A stretch of DNA of 24,757 bases, from the NCBI GenBank assembly GCA_002345925.1, contig DDWM01000038.1:42626-67382 (forward strand), given 5' to 3'. This DNA comes from Actinobacteria bacterium UBA2286. Lineage in GTDB: Bacteria > Actinomycetota > Coriobacteriia > Anaerosomatales > Anaerosomataceae. The notes beneath the pieces were generated by a model. That model saw nothing but the letters and a program-made list of their open reading frames with translations, was not told the DNA's origin and did not search any database. Both the position numbers and the translations under genes were made by a program. Positions 19,838 to 24,757 of the stretch are shown piece by piece; the first letter of the stretch is position 1, and each line of letters starts with the position of its first letter.

Positions 19838-21772
19838 ATGAGCGACGCGACAACCATTTCAAGCCGTGTGCTCGACAGCCTCGTCGGTGCGGGTCTGCTG
19901 ACGGTCGAGCAGCTTGCAGGCGTGACAGAGCAGGCCAATGCCCGAGGTGTGGGCCCGGGAATCGTGCTGGCCGAGCGTGGACTGGTCTCGGCGGCCGATG
20001 TGGCCTCCGTGCTTGAGCATGAGATGGGCGTACCCAGAGTCGACCTCTCGAGCTACGCACCCGAGGACGCAGCGCTCGCGCTCGTTCCTTCTGCGGTCGC
20101 CCGAGCCCGTCGTATGTTGCCGCTCTTCGACATCGAGGGCATGCTTACCGTGGCGATCGGCGATGCGATGGATGTGTTTGTCCTCGACGAGATCGCGGCC
20201 AGCCTGGGAATGGAGCTGGAGCCGGTTCTGGCCGAGGCGTCGGCGGTAGAGAACGCGATCGCCACATACTACGGAGATGACACTGCGCCCGAACTGGAGC
20301 CTGTGCCCGAACCTGAGCCGGAGCCGGTGTCCGAATCTGAGTTGGACTTGGCACCCTCATACGCTGACGAGTTGCCGCCCCCGCCCATCGCGGAGTTCGG
20401 CGAAATCATAGATGATGCACCGATGTTCGCTGCCTCTGACTTCTTTGATGAGCATGCCGAGGATATAGAGGCGACCCCGAGCGTGCCTGTCGCCCCGGAG
20501 CCTGAAGAGCAGCCCGAGGTGGTTGTTCCCGTCGTACCAGCCGAGACCATCGAACAGATCGCGGAGTCAAAGCCGACGGTTGGTGCGGCGACGATTGATC
20601 TGGATGTCCTGGCTGTTGCCGACAGTCGGAAGATCGCGGTCCTGGTGACCGAGATTCTCGAGAACGCCGTCGCTCGCGAAGCTACGATGATCCACTTGCT
20701 TCCGTACAAGGACGATTTCTTCCTTGTGTATCGAATCAAGGGTGGTCTTGAGAAGGTCGCAAGCGCACCGCTTTCAATGCAGGGCGCACTCGTCGATGGC
20801 CTGAAGAGCTTTGCGAAGATGTCCGGTGTCCTGGCCTCTAGGCCAGCACTCTCGCGTGTGCGCGCTCATATCGGCGACAAAGACCTGGTGGTCACGGTCT
20901 CAACTGTGCCGACGATCGCAGGCCAGCGACTGGTCGTCTCGCTCGCGCCGCATAGAGCGGAGCCCCGGGGACTTGCCGATCTTGGCATGTCGGGCGCCGA
21001 GGTTCGCGCTCTGCACGCTATGGTTGAGCGAGGACGCGGGATACTGCTCGTCTGCTCGCCGGTAGCGGGCGGAGGCAGCGCTACGTACTACGCGTTGCTC
21101 GCTCGCGCGGCCTCAGTAGGCAAGACCGTGTACTCCGTTGAGCGCTCGGTGGAATATGAGATTCCCGCTGTTGCACAGGTGATGATCAACACTGCGTCAC
21201 CGGTTCCAGCAGCGAATTATCTGGCGGCCGGATTGCGTCAGGATACGGATGTCGTGGCGGTCGACGGTCTTCGTACGGTTGAAGATGTTCACCTGGCCGT
21301 TGAGGCGGCAGGTCTCGGCAAGCTCGTTATCGTGACGTTCCCTGCGGCGGATATCGCATCGGGCGTAAGCCGCATGCTTGAACTTGGCGTGGAGCCACAC
21401 AGTCTTGCATCGGCGCTGACTCTCGGCGTTGGACAGCGGCTCGTTCGGCTCAACTGCCCGAACTGCACGATTGAGGTGGCCAGCGACGCGCTCGGGCGTA
21501 TTCCCGGCGTGACGCCTGATGTCATCAACAAGACCGGAACCGGCTGTCCAAACTGCGGCAAGTCCGGGTTCCGCGGAGCGATCGGCATCTTCGAGGTGCT
21601 ACCGTTCACTGAGCCCGTACGTGCCAAGGTGGCTGTTGGTGCCTCGGCAGTCGGAATCGCTGAAGCTGCGGGCACGGCCGGAATGCGACCGCTGCTGGCC
21701 TCCGGCCTCGCGCGTGTGCGAGCCGGCGCCGTTAGCGCTGATGAGCTTGATCGTGTCCTAAGGTTCTCCTGA
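19838..21772 (+). CDS. PilB/GspE-like protein with degenerate ATPase motifs
   Basis: A 644-residue homologue of type IV pilus/type II secretion assembly ATPases. Residues 1-146 match the N-terminal GspE/MshEN region (AGLLTVEQLAG, LAERGLVSAADVASVL, ATYYG). Residues 147-240 are an acidic Pro/Glu linker. Residues 255-644 follow the PilB core (IHLLPYKDDFFLVYRIKG, VSTVPTIAGQRLVVSLA, RQDTDVVAVDGLRT, GAIGIFEVLPFTEPVR). The catalytic motifs are altered. Walker A GPTGSGKTT reads SPVAGGGSA (407-415), so the lysine is lost. The Asp box VEDPVEY reads VERSVEY, Walker B VGEIRD reads VDGLRT, and the His box lacks its histidine. The zinc cysteines remain (Cys540/543, Cys570/573). It is therefore probably a non-hydrolysing regulator embedded in the chemosensory operon. 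GATAGG precedes the ATG. Confidence 0.88.
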   Translation: MSDATTISSRVLDSLVGAGLLTVEQLAGVTEQANARGVGPGIVLAERGLVSAADVASVLEHEMGVPRVDLSSYAPEDAALALVPSAVARARRMLPLFDIEGMLTVAIGDAMDVFVLDEIAASLGMELEPVLAEASAVENAIATYYGDDTAPELEPVPEPEPEPVSESELDLAPSYADELPPPPIAEFGEIIDDAPMFAASDFFDEHAEDIEATPSVPVAPEPEEQPEVVVPVVPAETIEQIAESKPTVGAATIDLDVLAVADSRKIAVLVTEILENAVAREATMIHLLPYKDDFFLVYRIKGGLEKVASAPLSMQGALVDGLKSFAKMSGVLASRPALSRVRAHIGDKDLVVTVSTVPTIAGQRLVVSLAPHRAEPRGLADLGMSGAEVRALHAMVERGRGILLVCSPVAGGGSATYYALLARAASVGKTVYSVERSVEYEIPAVAQVMINTASPVPAANYLAAGLRQDTDVVAVDGLRTVEDVHLAVEAAGLGKLVIVTFPAADIASGVSRMLELGVEPHSLASALTLGVGQRLVRLNCPNCTIEVASDALGRIPGVTPDVINKTGTGCPNCGKSGFRGAIGIFEVLPFTEPVRAKVAVGASAVGIAEAAGTAGMRPLLASGLARVRAGAVSADELDRVLRFS

Positions 21773-21779
21773 AACTCGG

Positions 21780-22340
21780 ATGGTGAGTGTGTCCCGCAAG
21801 AATCAGACAGAAGAACCCGCAAGCCCCGCGCAGCAGCCGGAAGTGGCTGAGACTGCCGTGGCGACTGCATGGCAGACGAATGATGCGTCCCAACAAGTCG
21901 TGATGTTCCGCCTCGCGGAACAGCTGTATGCGCTGCCAATCGAGAGCGTGCAGGAGATCCAGCAGATCGTGGAGTTCACGCCCGTTCCTGATGGGTCGTC
22001 GGCATTGGTTGGCATGATCGACCTACGCGGCGGCGTTGTTCCTGCGATCGACCTTCGTGCCCTTATCGGCATGCCGGTTCAGGACTACGCTCTTGATACG
22101 CCGATGATCTTTTGTCGGACGCACGGTCGTCTCGTCGCACTGCTCGTGGACGGAGTGGAGGACGTGGTCCTCTTGCCTGAGGGCTGCATGCAGCCTCCGT
22201 CGAACCTGTACGACCTGGCTGAGCGCATGCTCGGCATCTGCAAGTTGCCCGTCGGCCTGGTGATCATTCTCGATCCGGACCGAATCGTTCCTGACACGAC
22301 GCTTTCCGACAAGTCGCTCGAGCGAGAGGCCTTCTTGTGA
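21780..22340 (+). CDS. CheW-like coupling protein (first copy)
   Basis: A 186-residue protein. Residues 1-38 are a Glu/Ala/Gln-rich, probably disordered extension, and the CheW SH3-like domain covers about 39-180 (VVMFRLAEQLYALPIESVQE, PVPDGSSALVGMIDLRGGVV, PAIDLRALIGM). CheW joins receptor tips to the P5 domain of CheA. The start is uncertain: ATG 21780 has no good ribosome-binding site and GTG codons follow at 21783 and 21789, so translation may depend on coupling to the gene before it, seven bases away. The stop overlaps the start of the second cheW. Confidence 0.9.
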   Translation: MVSVSRKNQTEEPASPAQQPEVAETAVATAWQTNDASQQVVMFRLAEQLYALPIESVQEIQQIVEFTPVPDGSSALVGMIDLRGGVVPAIDLRALIGMPVQDYALDTPMIFCRTHGRLVALLVDGVEDVVLLPEGCMQPPSNLYDLAERMLGICKLPVGLVIILDPDRIVPDTTLSDKSLEREAFL

Positions 22341-22891
22341 GTAGCGAGGCTCCATACATCCGAGAATCGCTGGCTCAGCAGTCACTCGATATTCTCCGGC
22401 AGCGCGCCGATTCCCTGGCGCAGTCGGACGAGGCTGAGGCCACCGCGGAGATCACCAGTCTGCTCCTGTTTCGTCTGGGCGAGGAGTGGTACGCCGTTCC
22501 GATCGCAGGTGTTCGCGAGATCATCAACGACTTCGTCCTCACGCCGATTCCGCGCGTTCCTGAGTTCATCAGGGGCGTGATGAATGTCCGAGGCGAAATC
22601 GTCTCAGTCACCGATATCGCTGCGATGATGCATATCGCATCGGAAGCCAAGGGTGTCGGGCTGCAGCTGCCGTCGGTGATCGTAGTACGCAACGAGCGTT
22701 GCGTGAGTGCGCTCGTCGTCGATGAGATAGGCGATATCGTGGATGTCGCGCAGACCCTTGTGGAGCCCCCGCTGGCCACGCTCGATCGGAGCCAGGTCGA
22801 GTTCATCGGCGGTTCGGTTTATCTGGATGGCAAACTTATCGGTATTGTGAATCTCGATCGGGTGCTGGAGCCGATCGGCGAGAACGCTTAA
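22337..22891 (+). CDS. CheW-like coupling protein (second copy)
   Basis: A 184-residue CheW protein, clearly diverged from its neighbour. A helical lead (SLAQQSLDILRQRADSLAQ, about residues 9-32) precedes the CheW domain (LLLFRLGEEWYAVPIAGVRE, PRVPEFIRGVMNVRGEIV, LIGIVNLDRVL). It contains the NVRG element that usually contacts the MCP, whereas the first copy has DLRG. Two unequal CheW proteins are typical of Pil-Chp and other alternative chemosensory systems, where they may bridge different receptors or array positions. The GTG start overlaps the previous stop as GTGA, which implies coupled translation. Confidence 0.9.
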   Translation: MSSEAPYIRESLAQQSLDILRQRADSLAQSDEAEATAEITSLLLFRLGEEWYAVPIAGVREIINDFVLTPIPRVPEFIRGVMNVRGEIVSVTDIAAMMHIASEAKGVGLQLPSVIVVRNERCVSALVVDEIGDIVDVAQTLVEPPLATLDRSQVEFIGGSVYLDGKLIGIVNLDRVLEPIGENA

Positions 22892-22913
22892 GGGTTCGAG
22901 AGGGGACCATGAC

Positions 22914-24140
22914 ATGCTCAAGGGACTAATCAAGAAGCTCAGCGGGTCGTTTCTCTGGAAGTACTCTCTGGTGAACCTCGGGCTGGTCATGGTGGTGTAC
23001 GTGATCCAGCTGACGGTGGCATGGTTCGTCTTCGGCGACCTCCTCAAGGGGTCCCCCGATCTCTTCACCCAGATGGGAATCGTAATCGGTGCGTTTGCCG
23101 TCACCGGTATCGTGTTCATCTACATCTACGCGCAGGTCGGCAAACGCTTCACCGCTCCGCTCGGGCAGGTTGTGACGAGTGTGAAGGCCGCATGCGAGGG
23201 CGAGATCGGTCACAAAGTCGACGTGAGCTCGGAAGACGAGTTCGGTGTTCTCGCGCGCTCGTACAACCAGATGCTCGATCTCATCGTCTACCTCATCACG
23301 CAGACACAGGAGTCATCGAATCGCCTGGCAGGGGCGTCATCTGAGATTCTCTCGGCCACCGAACAGCAGGCGTCCGGTGCTGCCGAGCAGGCCGCATCGA
23401 TCAGCCAGACCACGGCCACGATGGAGGAACTTGCCTCCACCTATCGCCAGATTGCCGAGAATGCCAACCAGGTTGTTCGTATGGCGGAGACCTCGCTTGG
23501 CAACGCCGAGAGCGGGCAGCAAGCGGTGGCGAACACGCTTGATTCGATGGAGCAGATCAAGGCGCGCGCGCAGGCTTCTGCGGGCAAGATCCTGCAGCTA
23601 GGCGAGCGCAGCCAGCAGATCGCCCAGGTCCTCGCGATCATCAACAACATAGCCGACCAGACCAAGATCCTGGCACTCAATGCCGCCATCGAAGCGGCAC
23701 GCGCGGGTGAAGCCGGCAAGGGCTTCTCCGTTGTCGCTGTAGAGATCAGGAAGCTTGCCGAATCGGTCGTGGAGTCGACGGGTGAGATCGAGTCGATCAT
23801 GACCGAGATCCAGACTGCTGCGAACGACCTCGTAATCTCCACCGAGCAAGAGCTCAAGCAGGTCAACAGCGGCGTCGAGCTGGCGCATGTGACTGGCGAC
23901 AGCCTGGAGCAGATCCTCGACACGATCGAGCAGACCACGGTCTCGGCCAAGGAGATCTCGGCTGCCACCCAGCAACAGAAGAGTGCGACCGACCAGGTCG
24001 TGAAAGCAATGCGCGAGGTTGCGACCGTGGCTCAGCAGACTGCTGCCGGGAGCAAGCAAGTTGCTGCTGCTGCCGAGCAGCTTGCGGCCATCGCCCGCGA
24101 GTCGAGCCACGTCGGATCCGCATTCCGCATCGTCAGCTAG
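22914..24140 (+). CDS. Methyl-accepting chemotaxis protein with minimal periplasmic loop
   Basis: A 408-residue receptor. Two membrane helices (about 17-40 and 53-74) are separated by only about 12 residues (GDLLKGSPDLFT), so no extracytoplasmic ligand-binding domain exists. A HAMP domain (about 75-128, with EDEFGVLARSYNQML) and a cytoplasmic coiled-coil signalling domain follow. The tip (about 244-282) reads NNIADQTKILALNAAIEAAR then AGEAGKGFSVVAVEIRKLAE, with Lys in place of the usual Asn after QT. Glutamine/glutamate pairs suited to CheR methylation occur (EQQASGAAEQAAS). There is no NWETF-type CheR tether at the C-terminus. Receptors of this shape, such as DifA, receive their signal through the membrane or from cytoplasmic partners. 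A GAGGGG element precedes ATG 22914. Confidence 0.94.
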   Translation: MLKGLIKKLSGSFLWKYSLVNLGLVMVVYVIQLTVAWFVFGDLLKGSPDLFTQMGIVIGAFAVTGIVFIYIYAQVGKRFTAPLGQVVTSVKAACEGEIGHKVDVSSEDEFGVLARSYNQMLDLIVYLITQTQESSNRLAGASSEILSATEQQASGAAEQAASISQTTATMEELASTYRQIAENANQVVRMAETSLGNAESGQQAVANTLDSMEQIKARAQASAGKILQLGERSQQIAQVLAIINNIADQTKILALNAAIEAARAGEAGKGFSVVAVEIRKLAESVVESTGEIESIMTEIQTAANDLVISTEQELKQVNSGVELAHVTGDSLEQILDTIEQTTVSAKEISAATQQQKSATDQVVKAMREVATVAQQTAAGSKQVAAAAEQLAAIARESSHVGSAFRIVS

Positions 24141-24171
24141 CGCAGAGAACGATACATACGAAGGGACCGCA

Positions 24172-24757
24172 ATGGTCGAGTTCGACCGCTCGGCGTTCAT
24201 ATCGAAGTTCCAGGAAGAGGCGACGGAGTATCTCCAGCGCCTGAATGAGGGTGTCATCACTCTTGAGGCGGAGCCGAAGAACCGCGAGCTCATCGACCAG
24301 ATGCTGCGGGATGCCCATACGCTCAAGGGTTCATCCCGTATGGTCGGGCTGATTGAGATATCAGATGTCGCACACCGCCTTGAGGACATCATGGTCAAGG
24401 TCCGCGATGGCGACATGGCATACGTACCGGAGATGTCGGATGCGTTCTTCGAGGCTCTCGACACGATCGTGTTTCTCTCGGACAACGCCGGCAAAGAAGT
24501 TGCGGGGGAGACCGATATTCCGGGCCTGCTCGCCAGGCTTGCTGCTATCGCAGGCGATACCACGGACGGAGAGCCAGCTGAGGCCGAGCGTGCGCCAGAA
24601 GAGCCTGAGACGCCTGTTGAGTCCAAGAAGACCTCAAAGAAGAAGAGCTCGCTGAAGAAGGCGGTTCACGACGAAGAAACGCTTCAGACCAGGGTTCAGC
24701 ACACTGTCCGTGTGCGTACCGAGCAAGTCGACCGCCTGCTGAACCTCGTGAGCGAGG
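24172..24757 (+). CDS. cheA: Chemotaxis histidine kinase CheA, N-terminal part
   Basis: Partial gene: the frame is open to the window end, with 195 residues visible. Residues 1-105 are the P1 Hpt domain, and the phosphorylated histidine is His49 in RDAHTLKGSSRMVG. A Glu/Pro- then Lys-rich linker follows (EPAEAERAPEEPETP, KKTSKKKSSLKKA). The fragment then enters the P3 dimerisation region (VRVRTEQVDRLLNLVSE). There is no room for a P2 domain between Hpt and dimerisation, so CheA here is of the short type with direct P1-to-receiver transfer. Only one Hpt is seen, unlike ChpA of Pseudomonas. AAGGGA at 24161-24166 supports ATG 24172. The kinase, P5 and any fused receiver lie beyond the window. 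Confidence 0.93.
   Translation, partial: MVEFDRSAFISKFQEEATEYLQRLNEGVITLEAEPKNRELIDQMLRDAHTLKGSSRMVGLIEISDVAHRLEDIMVKVRDGDMAYVPEMSDAFFEALDTIVFLSDNAGKEVAGETDIPGLLARLAAIAGDTTDGEPAEAERAPEEPETPVESKKTSKKKSSLKKAVHDEETLQTRVQHTVRVRTEQVDRLLNLVSE

Noticed and set aside
20281..20340. Repetitive GAGCC/CCGGAG-like DNA as a repeat element
   Set aside because: It is explained by the Pro/Glu codons of the acidic linker in the PilB-like protein.
23598..24626. 342-codon open frame on the - strand over the MCP and cheA genes
   Set aside because: It is the shadow of the coiled-coil coding region; its Ser/Leu-rich composition reflects the complementary codons.
1..24757. Search for CRISPR arrays, insertion sequences, tRNAs, attachment sites or a defence island
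   Set aside because: No direct-repeat array with spacers, transposase, integrase, tRNA cloverleaf other than the tmRNA ends, or defence-family protein was seen.

Overview
The window looks like a chromosomal segment from a GC-rich bacterium, most likely an anaerobic Actinomycetota of the Coriobacteriia or a related lineage. The reasons are indirect. The order prfB ... ftsE-ftsX ... smpB-ssrA is an actinobacterial arrangement, here opened up by other genes. The tmRNA tag ends in YALAA, as in mycobacteria. Transketolase is split into two subunits, and a DsrMK-like membrane redox pair occurs with TusA and DsrE2 sulfur carriers. No insertion sequence, prophage, CRISPR array, tRNA or rRNA was seen. 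The window is gene-dense, and its longest stretch without a protein gene other than the tmRNA locus is about 280 bases (16832-17108).

Region 1 (1-6655, all +): the 3' end of prfB, a PHP-family phosphoesterase, a YitT-family membrane protein and the two transketolase halves, almost without gaps. After an extended -10 type promoter come ftsE, ftsX and a ctpA-like S41 protease, a cell-envelope/division unit. A small gene of unknown function runs toward ctpA on the - strand, and the two stop codons share one CTAG.

Region 2 (7166-11751): an RNA/ribosome quality-control block. It holds RNase R, an M42 aminopeptidase, smpB and the tmRNA gene ssrA with a strong terminator. Facing ssrA on the - strand is a small GGQ-containing release-factor-like gene. 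Trans-translation, its helper RNase and a candidate back-up rescue factor are therefore together.

Region 3 (11854-13560, +): a small conserved protein of unknown function, a small multidrug-export family membrane protein and a URO-D-fold protein. Two of these genes may be expressed from leaderless transcripts.

Region 4 (13620-16831, -): a probable sulfur/redox operon. An ArsR-type regulator with a CX5C pair is followed by DsrE2, TusA, a NarI/DsrM-like cytochrome b and a DsrK/HdrD-like Fe-S protein. A striking three-fold 8-bp repeat just upstream of the regulator is a likely operator.

Region 5 (17109-24757, +): a chemosensory operon. It encodes a DUF4388/PATAN protein with MshEN-like repeats, CheR-TPR, a CheY/PilG-like receiver, a PilB/GspE-like protein that has lost its ATPase residues, two CheW proteins, an MCP with almost no extracytoplasmic part, and CheA (cut by the window end). 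The set resembles type IV pilus-linked chemosensory systems (Pil-Chp, Dif) more than a flagellar one. The pseudo-ATPase in the middle is the most unusual item in the window.
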